Assembly: GCA_023091735.1 (NCBI GenBank)
Contig: JALKBU010000014.1
Span: 1 to 64,000, forward strand
Length of the DNA: 64,000 nucleotides
Source of the DNA: Trichomonas tenax
Taxonomy: Eukaryota > Parabasalia > Trichomonadida > Trichomonadidae
Reading direction: 5' to 3'
Part shown: positions 9,965 to 20,722 of the stretch, piece after piece
Numbering within the stretch: position 1 is the first letter of the stretch
Layout of the letters: every line of letters begins with the position of its first letter
The notes under the pieces: model-generated
Databases searched by the model: none
Told to the model about the DNA's origin: nothing
The model's input: only the letters and a program-made list of their open reading frames with translations
Translations under genes and position numbers: made by a program

Positions 9965-11146
9965 CGGTACACCGAAAACGATATGACACCCTCTCAATTT
10001 ACTTTAAGGTTAATTTCCCGTTATTGATTTTTAGCTCAAAATAAAGAGGATATCAAACTTTGAGTATAGGAAAATATCTAGCTATATTATAAGCAATATG
10101 GTCGTGTTGTTTTTTGCTTGAAATGTTGGTAATTTGCAGATTTTGCATTTTTGGAATATTTTTCAAAATTTTTTCAGTTTCAAAATAATTTATATTTGCC
10201 TTTTATTAAATTGTTTTTTTTCATTAGTATTAGCACTTTTTAGGCAGTTTTCAAAAAATCGAAATTAAATTCTTCTCAAGAACTAGCATGAATAAGATAA
10301 TCACAATACCAGTGATCTTAATTTGATAGATTCATGTACAAAATACATGATGGTAGAATAATACAAAATATGAAGAATTTGAATATATTCTAAAATAAAA
10401 AAAAAATAATCAATTAAGTCTTATCTCAACAGAATAGTAGTATTATATTCTCAAATTTCATATAAATACCAAAATTTGATTTTTTTTTTCATCAGTATTT
10501 CATCTTGTCTTCGAGTAAACAGATACAAAACAACGCAGAACTAGTAAGAGTTAAATATTGTGCAAACACACTAATCTCTAGTTTACCTTATTACATTTTT
10601 TAAAACAATGTTTTCTGATTTTTGAAATCATGCATACCAGAAATCATTGCTCTACCATAATATAGATAATTTATGATGAATTAGGATATTGAGTGAAACA
10701 ATATTATATTTTGTTTTTTTATCAAGAAATATGCATTACAATCGGTTAATTATGATTGCGTAGGATCTGATATTCAATGCTGCTGTTGCTTTTTACGCGG
10801 AAATGTTGTCAAATATTGAATTCAAAATTGCATCTCGGCTATTGATAAACGATGACATGCTATTGTAACGAATTATATAAACTGTAGTAATTTGAAATAC
10901 AAACACGTTTTAAATAAGGATGTTTCGAAGAGAAAATGAACTTATATGATCGATTAATCTTGAGAAGTTGCTTTCTGACGGAGAAATGCACAGATCCTCA
11001 TTGCACTGATGAAGCCTGTTGATTTGAGTGATGTTTAATTTTCTCCAAAATTTTGATGTTTTTTCTTGAACAAAACCCTACAAGAATCATTAAAAATTGA
11101 TAAGGTTAATTTTTTGAGAGGGTATCATATTGTTTTCGGTGCACCC
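9965..11146. mobile_element. Non-autonomous TIR element flanked by TTAA
   Basis: The two ends (9966-9997 and 11114-11145) are inverted copies matching at 29 of 32 bases, starting GGTRCACCGAAAAC and continuing through an ACCCTCTCAA motif. TTAA lies directly outside each end (9961-9964 and 11147-11150) after one unmatched base. A TTAA target duplication is the hallmark of piggyBac-type transposition, although these tips do not match the usual CCY start, so the superfamily is uncertain. The roughly 1.18 kb interior has no open frame above 60 codons, so the element cannot encode its own transposase. Confidence 0.6.
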
Positions 11147-11150
11147 TTAA

Positions 11151-12096
11151 AATGACAAAAAAATTAAATGTAGAAGTGTATTGACTCCATTTTTGGGATT
11201 TAACGACCAAAATTGATGAATTTAGAATGGTATATGCAATATATACAAAAGCCTTTAGCCTTTGGCCAAACGGTTAGAGGCACCTTTTATATCAATTTTT
11301 TGACACTTATCGTCTATATATGACTACAATATTGTTAACAACAATATATTAAATTTTTAAAATTGAAATTATTTGTAAAGTTTCAATTTATTTTTATCTT
11401 TACCTTCCATTTTTAGTTATATCCTTGGACAATCAAGCTTAAACCATTCAACTAAACTCATAACTGGACGGAATTGTGGTCTAGAAATACATTTTTAACT
11501 CATAATAGTAAATAAAAAAATCTCGACATTTTTAAATGTCATTTTATATACTAGTGACTTATCATTGAATGTAATGTAATGATACTTATATATCATGTGC
11601 TGCTTTTTTGCTGATTTAATTTGAAATTTGTTGCTAAATTGTAAATAATGGATCAACATAAGCGACAATAGTAAGATCCAGCCCGATAGTATGTATTCTT
11701 ATTGTACCTTAAACATATTGATCATACTGGAATTGCAGTCTGTGGACACTCGAAGTCAATACACCTCTTTAAAGGTGCAAATTTTAACAATCAAAATGAC
11801 TCGAAACTCTTATTCAATTAGAAGGGCAAATGACAGCTTTGATGACATATGAAATAAAATTAATATCAATCCGCTTATTATTTTTTCAATAAAATTACAC
11901 GCGTTTTATTTTTCAATTTTTAAACCATTACTAGCATTGAAAATTATTTTTATAATTGCTTTTCGCAGTAATTTCGAATTTTATGGCCTAAATCTTACAC
12001 TTTTTGATTTTTATTTGATTTTTAGATCTTCCAAATAAAGCTGATTTTATTTTTTCAAAAATTGAGAATATTCGCACCGATAGGAAAATACGTTTT
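11151..12096. other. Intergenic AT-rich stretch
   Basis: I see no gene, RNA or convincing repeat here. Confidence 0.5.
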
Positions 12097-12102
12097 TCAA
12101 AA
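12097..12102 (+). promoter_or_regulatory. Initiator-like TCAAAA
   Basis: TCAAAA sits 18 bases before the ATG at 12118 and follows a T run. It fits the TCA core but has A at +2, as with several genes here. The evidence is weak. Confidence 0.3.
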
Positions 12103-12117
12103 GAAAAATATTACAAA

Positions 12118-15100
12118 ATGACTTTGCGGGCAGAACAATTTTGGATAAAAGGGCCTCCAGCGGGGCTCCGGGAATCGATTATTGGATCTGGCCTTGTCAA
12201 AGATCCAAAAATTGCTGTCCAAGTGAATATAAAACATCCAAAAGCCGCACAAATACGAATGTCGGACGATACTCTCAACAGATTGAGCGCTACGAAGACT
12301 GCTGTTAAACCTCGAAGGAAATTATCATATACTTCGCATTCCGTTTTGGAGCCGATGGAAAGATCTAACCCACAAATACCCTCTTCACAGAGCTGTACTT
12401 TCGCGGAACCTCCAAAACGACAACCTCCTGATGAAACATCACCGTTTCCTTATCCTTCTGAGAACGTTTTAGTCCCAATCAAAACACCATTCGAAGAAGC
12501 GATGTTGACAGAAAAAACAGCAACAGAACGTGAACAGTCACAGGATTTACTCAAGAAATTCAATAAAATTTTAGAAGATCTCGAATATCAAAAAACTCAA
12601 AAATTAACACCAACAGAACAAGCAGAAAACTACAGTAACACGTTAAATGCGTATTATATGTTATGGAACGATGTTATTCTCAAAATCAAAGGCTATAACA
12701 AAGATTATTCGATGATGTTAATTCAAATTAAAGATTTCTTCCAAAAACTTCTCGAGAAGCTACCAAAGCTCGCGAAATCTTATGAGAAAAGACTCGCTGA
12801 AATGCAAGAACAACAGAACAAATTAAAACAAATTATTGAGCAATTAAATCAGAAATGCGATGAATATAAGAAAGATATCGAAGTAGGACAAGATAAATTT
12901 GTCAAAGTTAACAACACCCTCACGTTAACGAGGAAACAATTCGAAGCAGAAAACGCAGAAAAAACAGAATTACTGATACGTGTGGAAGAACTTAAAAACA
13001 AAACAGACGAAGCAACATACAGAGTAGGCAAACTCCAGGAGATGAGGAAGACATTAGAAGGCAAAATCGAAGAATATGTGACAGAAAATGATGATCTTCA
13101 CAATCAAATTCATCAATATGAAGCATTAGTTGAGAAATATGAAGAAGAAGGTGCAGGTTTTAGACCGATGTATCAAAAAGCATCAGAAGAACTCAACGAG
13201 CTTAAAAGGAAGTACGAGGATTTGGAAGCAGAACTTGCTGAATATAAAGCACACGAAGCTAAGAGCGACATTGCTACAGATCCTATCTGGACGATTAATG
13301 AAGCCACAACAAAGAATAAAACAGACAGCGCCAAGAAAGGACGGGCGAGACAGATGTCGGTGAGCAAGTATCATCTGTCTTCGAAGAAAGGAGATTCGGT
13401 TCACAGCTCTGTCGAGTCTTTCAAGTTGAACGACTTAGCAGGAAGCTCTTCTGGTTTGAGAGATGATTCACAGAAGTTGTCAACGAATGATCCTATTGCT
13501 GATATCAGCAGCGATGGTTCTCGGATATTAATGACCGAGATGCAGTTGGAACTTCCAAAGTCTCAAGAGCCATCGAAGCCAACAACACCTTTGGATCTCG
13601 CAAAGCGCTCGGAGAATAATAAGTCTACTGAATCTATTGCAAGCGTGAAGTCAACCAAATCAAATCACTCGAAGGAAGGAGAAAAGGAGAAATCGCAGGA
13701 TCAACAAAAAGGAGAACAGTCGAAGGAAGGAACACAAGAACAAGCGGAAACTGTCGTCGAAACAGAGGTCCAAGAAGACGAAGTATTCGCAAACATTGTT
13801 GATAAACTTCCACCTGATTATAATCCAGATGAATACGTCATTTCTCAGGCTGATACAATGGTTACATACGTTTACACACTGCTTCCTAAGAAGTACGATG
13901 AATATAACATTTACGCTGGTGCTGATGCATTCCAACTATACGCTATTCCAAAGGATGTCCAACTAAAGCCGTTCTCGTGGACTTTGAGATATGTTATCAC
14001 CATTTTGCGTGATGGCTTTGAGCAGATTAAGTCACAGAGCGATGATGTTATTTTCAAGGCGATCATTGAGAACGTTATGATGGAATTTCACAAGAACGAT
14101 GCTGTCGTTAGAAGAATCGAAGCAAGCTTGATGACCTCTGTTGTCCACTTCAGAAAGGTATCAAAGACAATGGATTTCTTCATTAAGTTTGTTATTGGTG
14201 AATTCTCTGTCACCAATTTCAAGTTCTTCAACATGTTGTTCAGCTCTTCATTCGCTTCAATATTCCCGAAGGTCGAAACAATCACAAACGACCCTGATGT
14301 CGAAGAAGATGCAAATGCATTCACGATCCATCTTTCGAACTGCAACAAACTTGCAACAATGTTCTTGAAGCTTCCAACTCTTCCTAAATCGCTTGCATTG
14401 AAGTTGATAAGAATGGCACCAGACAAGAACTATCCATTGATGGTTTCCTTCTGGGACTTTGCCACTGAAATGATTTACTTGTTCAACTCCATGCACAAGA
14501 ACTTCCACACATCAATAAGGAACTGCTTCAAGCTCGTTGGCGTGGGCGATGTCGAGAAGATTGTCTTCGACAACTTTGTTGGCTTCTGCTTAGTAATTAT
14601 GCCTGATTCCACAGATAAAAGTATCAAAGAGTTGTGGCGAACGATCTCGTTGACTGTTGGTGAAATGAATGCATATTACATTGAGTATCCATATATTTTG
14701 CAGTACTTCGGTGAGAACCAAGCAATCGTCGAATCTATTCTCGGTTTGCCAAAGAATGATACTTTCGATGCTCAATTCAAGATAATGGTCAACAAGAATG
14801 ACAGACTTTACCAGTTCATGAAGAACAGATACATCTCATACATTCCACAACTTAAGATGGCAATCAAACCAGATTTGCTCAACAAGATCATGAAGTTCAT
14901 CTTCAACATCAGGAATCAGATGTTGAAGTGCGATTTATCGGAAGCATTCATGTACTATAGACACATCCTTCAGACAGTCGATCTTTCTATCACACAAGCG
15001 AATCCTTACTACATATTCCCACCAACGATGTCACCGAACGATATCGAAGTATTGCTGAACTCTATGAAGGCGAGAGAGAAAGTCACATATTTCGCCGTCA

Positions 15101-15225
15101 ATGTTGACCTTGGCGAAGATCCAGACAAGTCTGAAGAAACAGATGACTTAGGACAGCCAAAGGCAGCAGAAGATCAACAGCAGATACAAGAAACACAAGA
15201 AGGACAACCACAAGAAACAGTTTAA
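12118..15225 (+). CDS. Large coiled-coil protein, possibly TSNAXIP1-like flagellar protein
   Basis: The 1035-residue protein has a basic, proline/serine-rich N-terminus (1-130). A helical segment (about 155-215) of the type YYMLWNDVILKIKGYNKDY...IKDFFQKLLEKL resembles the TSNAXIP1 N-terminal domain found in ciliary proteins. A long heptad coiled coil runs to about 380, followed by a low-complexity Ser/Lys/Gln/Glu linker (about 385-555). The C-terminal all-helical domain (about 565-1000) starts KLPPDYNPDEY, and the tail is acidic and glutamine-rich. It has no membrane segment. A cytoskeletal or axonemal role is inferred from the coiled coil and the possible TSNAXIP1-like part. An Initiator-like TCAAAA lies 18 bases before the ATG. 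The frame is intact and has better codon bias than its flanks. Confidence 0.78.
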   Translation: MTLRAEQFWIKGPPAGLRESIIGSGLVKDPKIAVQVNIKHPKAAQIRMSDDTLNRLSATKTAVKPRRKLSYTSHSVLEPMERSNPQIPSSQSCTFAEPPKRQPPDETSPFPYPSENVLVPIKTPFEEAMLTEKTATEREQSQDLLKKFNKILEDLEYQKTQKLTPTEQAENYSNTLNAYYMLWNDVILKIKGYNKDYSMMLIQIKDFFQKLLEKLPKLAKSYEKRLAEMQEQQNKLKQIIEQLNQKCDEYKKDIEVGQDKFVKVNNTLTLTRKQFEAENAEKTELLIRVEELKNKTDEATYRVGKLQEMRKTLEGKIEEYVTENDDLHNQIHQYEALVEKYEEEGAGFRPMYQKASEELNELKRKYEDLEAELAEYKAHEAKSDIATDPIWTINEATTKNKTDSAKKGRARQMSVSKYHLSSKKGDSVHSSVESFKLNDLAGSSSGLRDDSQKLSTNDPIADISSDGSRILMTEMQLELPKSQEPSKPTTPLDLAKRSENNKSTESIASVKSTKSNHSKEGEKEKSQDQQKGEQSKEGTQEQAETVVETEVQEDEVFANIVDKLPPDYNPDEYVISQADTMVTYVYTLLPKKYDEYNIYAGADAFQLYAIPKDVQLKPFSWTLRYVITILRDGFEQIKSQSDDVIFKAIIENVMMEFHKNDAVVRRIEASLMTSVVHFRKVSKTMDFFIKFVIGEFSVTNFKFFNMLFSSSFASIFPKVETITNDPDVEEDANAFTIHLSNCNKLATMFLKLPTLPKSLALKLIRMAPDKNYPLMVSFWDFATEMIYLFNSMHKNFHTSIRNCFKLVGVGDVEKIVFDNFVGFCLVIMPDSTDKSIKELWRTISLTVGEMNAYYIEYPYILQYFGENQAIVESILGLPKNDTFDAQFKIMVNKNDRLYQFMKNRYISYIPQLKMAIKPDLLNKIMKFIFNIRNQMLKCDLSEAFMYYRHILQTVDLSITQANPYYIFPPTMSPNDIEVLLNSMKAREKVTYFAVNVDLGEDPDKSEETDDLGQPKAAEDQQQIQETQEGQPQETV

Positions 15226-15296
15226 TCTTTATATATTTTGTTATTTTTATTTTATATAATAATTATAAATTGTTGTTTATTATTATGGCCAACTGA

Positions 15297-16507
15297 TTAG
15301 TCGGTCATCTTTCCTGGCTTTGTGACCTTTGGAATTTTTGTGGAAGCACGGTTGTTCCTGTGCTTGTCCATCTGGTAGACGTGGCAGTAATCGATGTACA
15401 TGTAGAATGGAAGCTTGGATTCATTGATTGGTCCACCAGTAGCGCCCATAGCGACGTTGACAACTAATTATTGTGCATAGTTGAATGGGTTGAGACCCTT
15501 AGAGTTGATTGTCCTGGAGAGTAAGCAAACTGTGATTAACTCATCATCGATGTACAACTTGATTGCTTCCTCATCCCAGTCCACTCTCCATCTGTGGTAC
15601 TTGTTAAGCCAGTCTTTGTCGACGCGGTTAACCCAGTATTCGATCAATGGAACGCCACCGCCTGATGTCTCCCATCATCCCCAGCAGATGTTAGCGAGTG
15701 TGTGGTTCATGTATTACTCCATGATATCGATCTCGCCGTCATCATGTCACTCTCCCATTGTCTCCTCGTAGCCGAGTGTCCAGATAGCTGGCCATGCACC
15801 TGACCATGTTGGGATTTTAGCACGGAACTCGAATCTTCCGTATAACCAGTCTCTCTTGCCAGCTGCGATAAAAGAACTGGGAGTATAGTTGATCCACTTC
15901 CTCTTGTACCTCCAGTCAGAAGATGTTGGATCGCACCATGGGTTTGGCTTGTCTTCTCTGATGCCTTTGATGACGAGATCGCCGCCATGAACCAAAACGT
16001 TTTGCTGCTGATACCACTGCATTTCACCGTTCCTGATGAATCACTCGTCACCGGACCAGTCAGCTGGGTTCTATGGACCCTCCTAGTTGAAGTCCTCGAT
16101 CCAAACAGGAGAATATGTTGTTTGATCATCTTTCTTTTGCTGAATGGCCAGTAATTCTTCATCGGTTGCAGGTATTAACTTCCAGCACGATGCAGATCCC
16201 TTCTCTCGAGCGTCCCAAGTTACAATCATATGCCATACGTTTTGTGCGTGGAGTAGATTGCCGTTATCAGTGATAAGGAGATAAGAATCGTCTCCTTCGA
16301 CTTTTGTGATTGAGTAAAGCTGTGGATCTGTTGTGTATTCGGTATATGTGATTCCAGCGGCGCCAGGAACGGTCGTGGAGTGTATGTGCATGCCTGTTGG
16401 GACGTTCTTAATAGCGTAGAACGTAGCTCCGCCCTGTTTGTGCGAGTATAGCCTCTAAATATCAGTAATTTTTACTCACCATACCTTTCAAGTGTTGGAT
16501 CTTCCAT
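15297..16507 (-). pseudogene. Glycosyl hydrolase family 16 gene with seven in-frame stops
   Basis: The reading frame runs from an ATG at 16507 (9 bases after Initiator TCATTT) to TAG-free sequence ending at a TAA on 15297-15299. The N-terminal ~110 residues look like a ricin/beta-trefoil-type lectin module (LYSHKQGG..., GNLLHAQN). A GH16 catalytic domain follows with WSGDE, GRFEFRAKIPTWSGAWPAIWTLG, the nucleophile/acid motif EIDIME at about 15717-15734, WRVDWDEEAIKLYIDDE and a final YIDYCHVYQ strand. GH16 enzymes hydrolyse beta-1,3/1,4-glucans or related polysaccharides. Seven stops interrupt the frame: TAG 16083, TAG 16071, TGA 16041, TGA 15747, TAA 15714, TGA 15675 and TAA 15468 (lower coordinates). 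No frameshift occurs from 16452 to 15297. A 32-base GT...AG interruption lies at 16453-16484. No signal peptide is visible. Confidence 0.8.
16453..16484 (-). other. Possible 32-base mini-intron in the GH16 pseudogene
   Basis: Between the first eight codons (MEDPTLER) and the lectin module there is a GTATGG...AG segment. Its 3' part, ACTGATATTTAG, has the same length and layout as the trichomonad intron end ACTAACACACAG but matches at only 7 of 12 positions. Using the AG two bases further on restores the frame exactly. It could equally be a frameshifting insertion in a dead gene. Confidence 0.3.
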
Positions 16508-16512
16508 CAAAA

Positions 16513-16518
16513 AAATGA
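16513..16518 (-). promoter_or_regulatory. Initiator TCATTT of the GH16 pseudogene
   Basis: This is a canonical Initiator with +1 at base 16516 and a 9-base leader to the ATG at 16507. Its retention suggests the gene died recently or is still transcribed. Confidence 0.5.
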
Positions 16519-17010
16519 TTTGTTGAGAGCTCTCAATTTGGTGACGGGTCCTTTTAGTTTTGATATGGCATAATAATTATGACAGTGAAATTTTGGAGTT
16601 TCTTCGTGAAAAATAGATTAAGTACCTCTTGTAGAGTACGGGATATCATTAAAAATGGATAAAATCTTATTTTTTTGACATTTTTATGTTCAATGGAACA
16701 CTTCATCTGATCGAATTTTGTCCATTTTTTCAAGATAAATGTCTGTACATCATGTTTCTGGGTATTGTTTAAGTGGCAGAAAGCATTGTATCGTTTGCCT
16801 CAATCTCCCTAAGTTTCTTTATTACTTCTATGTGTGGGCATTATATTTGTGTCTAAAAAATTATTTTTGATTGCTTTCTCCAATGCAAATGTTTTCGATC
16901 TTTTTAAATGTAAAGAATATCCTGAGTTCTATCCTATTATAATATTTAAATTTAAAGAAAATCCTGAGTGCTGAAGGGAGTGAGAAGGCCTTTATTTTTT
17001 CTCATTGACC
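16519..17010. other. Intergenic region with a short direct repeat
   Basis: I see no gene. A direct repeat of about 20 bases (TAAAGAAWATCCTGAGTKCT) occurs at about 16913 and 16957. Confidence 0.35.
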
Positions 17011-17121
17011 TTTTTGAGTTTTGCGATTTTTAGCGAGTCAACACCATAACTTGAATGCCTTCTCAGTTTGGCTTGATGGCTTTAAAAATCGCAAAACTCA
17101 AAAAAAAAAAAAAAAAAAAAA
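17011..17121. repeat. 22-bp inverted repeat plus A22 run
   Basis: Perfect 22-base arms at 17011-17032 and 17083-17104 (TTTTTGAGTTTTGCGATTTT and onward) enclose a 50-base loop. The right arm runs into an uninterrupted A tract ending at 17121. A further 8-base complement (GAGAAGGC at 16982, GCCTTCTC at 17057) could pair across the loop. It resembles a small foldback element or a retroposed structured RNA with an A tail; I cannot tell which. Confidence 0.4.
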
Positions 17122-17475
17122 GTCAACAAAGCGAATGTTTTGCAACAAACCATATCAAGTTTTAACTTTACTACATCTATGCGAAAATGTTTCTCATGTA
17201 TTGTGTTTGATATCTCCAAATTATTACATTTTGCTTCATATATTAATTTTAAACTGGTTTAATATACGTTTGCACGAACCTTCTGATTATTGGACAATGA
17301 ATTGCATGTTTCTTTTTCACTTCTAAATGCCATTATTTTTATTATAATGACTGCTTTTCAAAAAGTATTTCTTCTTTATTTAATCAGCTATTGTTTTCAC
17401 TAAACAAAGCAGTGTTTAGTTATGTTTATCTTTAAAACATATTCAAAGATGATATTACTGAATAAATTTTGATGT

Positions 17476-18447
17476 TTATTCAAGGCTTCTTGTTTTCTGG
17501 CCCACACCGAAAAATCCACCATTTGCATCTTCTTCGAAGTTATTCTTGAATGGATCATCTGTGTCACCCATTACCGATGTTGTCCAGAATGGATTATCAT
17601 TCGTGATAGGTGCAGAAGAACTGTCTGGGATCTGCATCACTGTCTCTTTCTTCATTTCCACAGCTGTTGATGAATCATCATCCTTCTTCTTTGAAAGAAT
17701 GATGGCGATAATTGCTGCAATGATAATTAAAGCGAGTAAGCCTGCAACAATTTCTATTATCATTGCCAATGGGAATTTCTTCTTCTTGGTGCCTTCATTT
17801 TCTTGCATAGCAGGCAAATAAACTTCGGACTCAACTTAAACGATTTCAACTGCTGTGTAGACACCCTCTGATTCGATTACGACATATGCTGAACCGTCGT
17901 AATATGATCCGCCTGTAAGATGAGTATTATACTTTGATTCTGTAAAGATAATCGTCTTCGTTACTGTCTGACTTCCATCAATCTTTGGAGGCTTATAAGG
18001 TGTTGGTGGAAGTGTTCTCTTTGGTACCTCAAGAAGTGGATCTTGTATCTTTGGTAGATTTTCCTTAGGTGGTGTTGTTATTTTCAAATTTTATCCAATC
18101 ATCGATGGAAGAACATGTGCCAGTGCAAGCCTGCATGTCAACGACACACTGACAAGCGTGGATTGCGCCACCAGATCCCGAAGCTCTTCCAGATCCAAAA
18201 GCAAAACAGCTTGAAAACGCTGGTTTCTTGATATCCACTGTGCACTTCAATTAAGAATTCTGTCTGAAACCAGAACATTCACTGTCGGGCAGAATTTGCT
18301 GGTTAAATCGATTCGATATTGGTGATAATTTTTGTCTATTCCAGATACAAAGCTAGGATCCCTGTCATCTCGTTCTATGTGATCAAGAACGTCGTTATTC
18401 AACACTTTAAATCTCGTTTGAATAACAAAAGCTGAAAACAAAAACAT
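17476..18447 (-). pseudogene. Broken single-pass surface protein (GGAI-repeat type)
   Basis: Three pieces are in order on the minus strand. The first is an N-terminal fragment (18447-18247) ending at a TGA. The second (18250-18065) is in another frame and contains FSSCFAFGSG, SGSGGAIHACQC and CTGTCSSIDDW, which resemble the GGA-I and FxxC repeats of Chlamydia Pmp-like surface proteins known in trichomonads. The third is a proline-rich stalk with a beta domain (18087-17836), a TAA, and then in the same frame a KKKK-bordered transmembrane helix (AMIIEIVAGLLALIIIAAII) and a cytoplasmic tail with NPFW and DPFKNNF motifs, which could be endocytic sorting signals. At least two frame breaks and one internal TAA make it non-functional as read. 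The parent was a type I surface protein. Confidence 0.65.
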
Positions 18448-19242
18448 TATTAAATTTTTTATTTTTAAACCACCATATTTAGATATGCCCAGTGATTAAT
18501 ATTTTCAATTTAATATTGGTCGATTTATGACACTTTTGACATACATTTATGTAAACTTTTGAAAATATTCAATCATTTACAACATAAACCATTTAAAAGT
18601 TGGAATGACAAAAAACAATATTTTATGACGCTAACTTCAATATTACCTTAATTTCGTCCTTTTGATGCTATTTATCATGTTATTTTTAATAACTCGAAAA
18701 GTCAAAATTAATATCAAGTCAAAACTTGATATTTTTGAAATTTGATGATGTCATTGATATTTTAGGTTTTTAATAGAACTGTTATGAAATTAATTGGCTT
18801 TGTTAATCAGATAATTGAGTCATAATATTCATTACTTCATCCCCTGAATCATATATCCTTATATAACTTTAATATTAACATCTTGAAACCATAATTCAAG
18901 TTATCAATTGCAAAAGTGCATTTTGAAGTTAAATATAAATCTTTAAACTAATCTTTCATGCTTGAATTTTGTTGTTGTGCGGTGAAAATAACATCATTTA
19001 CATTTTAGATTTCAAACAAATACAAATTCAAAAAAAGAAGCCTTTATGTAGTTATAGAAATGTTTACTTCATGCATATTTATATAGATCAGCCACTACGC
19101 TATTATGCATTTGCATGCTGGATAAAAGAAAGCAAACCAATTTGTTTTGTGCTCGATTTAAATTTGTTCATCTTCATTCTGTGATTTAATATACGCAAAG
19201 TTCAATATCTAAACGTTATAAAGCCGAAACTGCTCTCCACAG
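18448..19242. other. Intergenic AT-rich stretch
   Basis: I see no gene or clear repeat here. Confidence 0.5.
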
Positions 19243-19950
19243 ATGATGGCTGATGAAGCTTATATTTCAACACCAAATGAAGAAAATCATTTCATGCTAT
19301 TTTTGAAACGAATATACGAAGGAAGACAATCTTTCATAAATGAACAACTTCTTCCATTGATCAATTATATAATTGAGAAGAAAAGTAGTCGCGTTTCTTA
19401 AGAACTTCGTTGCGGCTCTTACAAGAAATCACTTTGTGAAGGATAACTAAAAAATATTTTTGGTCATGGAGTGAAATAATATGATCTAAACGATACATAC
19501 GTGCAGTCTCAGTTCATCAAGTTTAACATTTTGAATTTAACGATTATTGGTTATTTTTTAACAATGATTCTAATATTATCAATAATGATTATATTGTTAT
19601 CAATAAGGACAATATTATGGATTTCATTCAAACATTCGAGCAATATATAAATGTTTATCCAACAGAATGTTCTCTGATACTTGCCAATATTAATACAGAC
19701 AAAATAAATCTCTTGCAAAGATCATTTGCGAGATTTAATGCTTCTAAATCCTCGGGCTTACCATATAATTCGATGCCGCTTTCCCTTTCAGTTTTGTCTT
19801 GATATGATTAAATACATTATAAATGTTATGATTTTAGAGTGTAATATTGAATTAGATTATGTATTGCATAGTGCAGACTTGGTGCTTTTGATCAGAGAAT
19901 TTGCGGGAACAGTCTCTGCAGAAAACATTAATGACATTCTAAAAGGTTGA
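19243..19950 (+). pseudogene. Dead tandem copy of the downstream helical-solenoid gene
   Basis: Starting at an ATG pair (19243/19246), a frame reading AYISTPNEENHF breaks near 19400. Coding resumes at 19617 as DFIQTFEQYINVYPTECSLILANI and shifts frame near 19735 into LMLLNPRAYHII and then DMIKYIINVMILECNIELDYVLHSADL, with a stop at 19950. These pieces match, in order, the intact gene at 20723, which has YVSSFNPSIEE, DLIETLDNYIIMFPQECSRIIAKF, KLMLRSPDAYPIAEC and EIVKYICTILLIDDDCLYYG. It is therefore a decayed, partly deleted duplicate lying about 0.8 kb upstream of its sister. Confidence 0.6.
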
Positions 19951-20697
19951 TGAATACAAAGATATCAGGCATAAATATTTTATCATAGTTCTATGTGCTT
20001 GCGTTTGCTTTATCAATCATTTTTCCTTCCCTAACCAGAAACTTGATCAAACATCTTTAACTTCAAGCACAAAGTGTTACATTTTTTTGGAAGTACATTC
20101 AATAAACGCATGACTGTATATTCATGATGATTGCAGCCGATTATGCTGAATACACTATTATAATATATCTCAAGGAAGAAAATTTTAATTCAATAGCTAT
20201 TCACACTACCAAAGATCAATTTGGTTAATTAAACAAAAGAACTATAAATTATTAAACAAAATCATTTTGTGATGCAAAATTAACATTATTTTTAGTTAAA
20301 ACAAAGCGTGTGCTGCAATTTATCACATCAGAGTTCTAACAACCATATCATTTCATGTATAATACACACCAATGATAAAAATGCCAAACGACCATCTAAA
20401 ATAAGATTTTATTGACGCAAATTCTAGATGTTTTTGATGAAAAAGTAATGTCCTTCTCTTATATAATCAAGGCATCGAATATTTTTCATAATATTTGAAA
20501 TATTCGAATTATTGGCATTATCACTTCGTATTTAAATATGTTCATCAAAAGGACCTTCTGAATATGTACAAAAGAGCTATTTACTGATTATTACGAAAGA
20601 AAAATCACATCACTTCAATCACTTCATTAATGCTCTATATTGGGTGCTAAAGCGAATTATCACATTTCTGAAAATTTCTTCCAAGGATGTAAACTTA
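19951..20697. other. Intergenic region between dead and live copies
   Basis: This may include further eroded sequence of the duplicate, but no frame is recognisable. Confidence 0.35.
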
Positions 20698-20703
20698 TCA
20701 ATA
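20698..20703 (+). promoter_or_regulatory. Initiator-like TCAATA
   Basis: TCAATA with +1 at 20700 gives a 23-base leader to the ATG at 20723. A second TCAAAT overlaps the ATG itself. Confidence 0.35.
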
Positions 20704-20722
20704 ATTTTTTTTAATTAATCAA

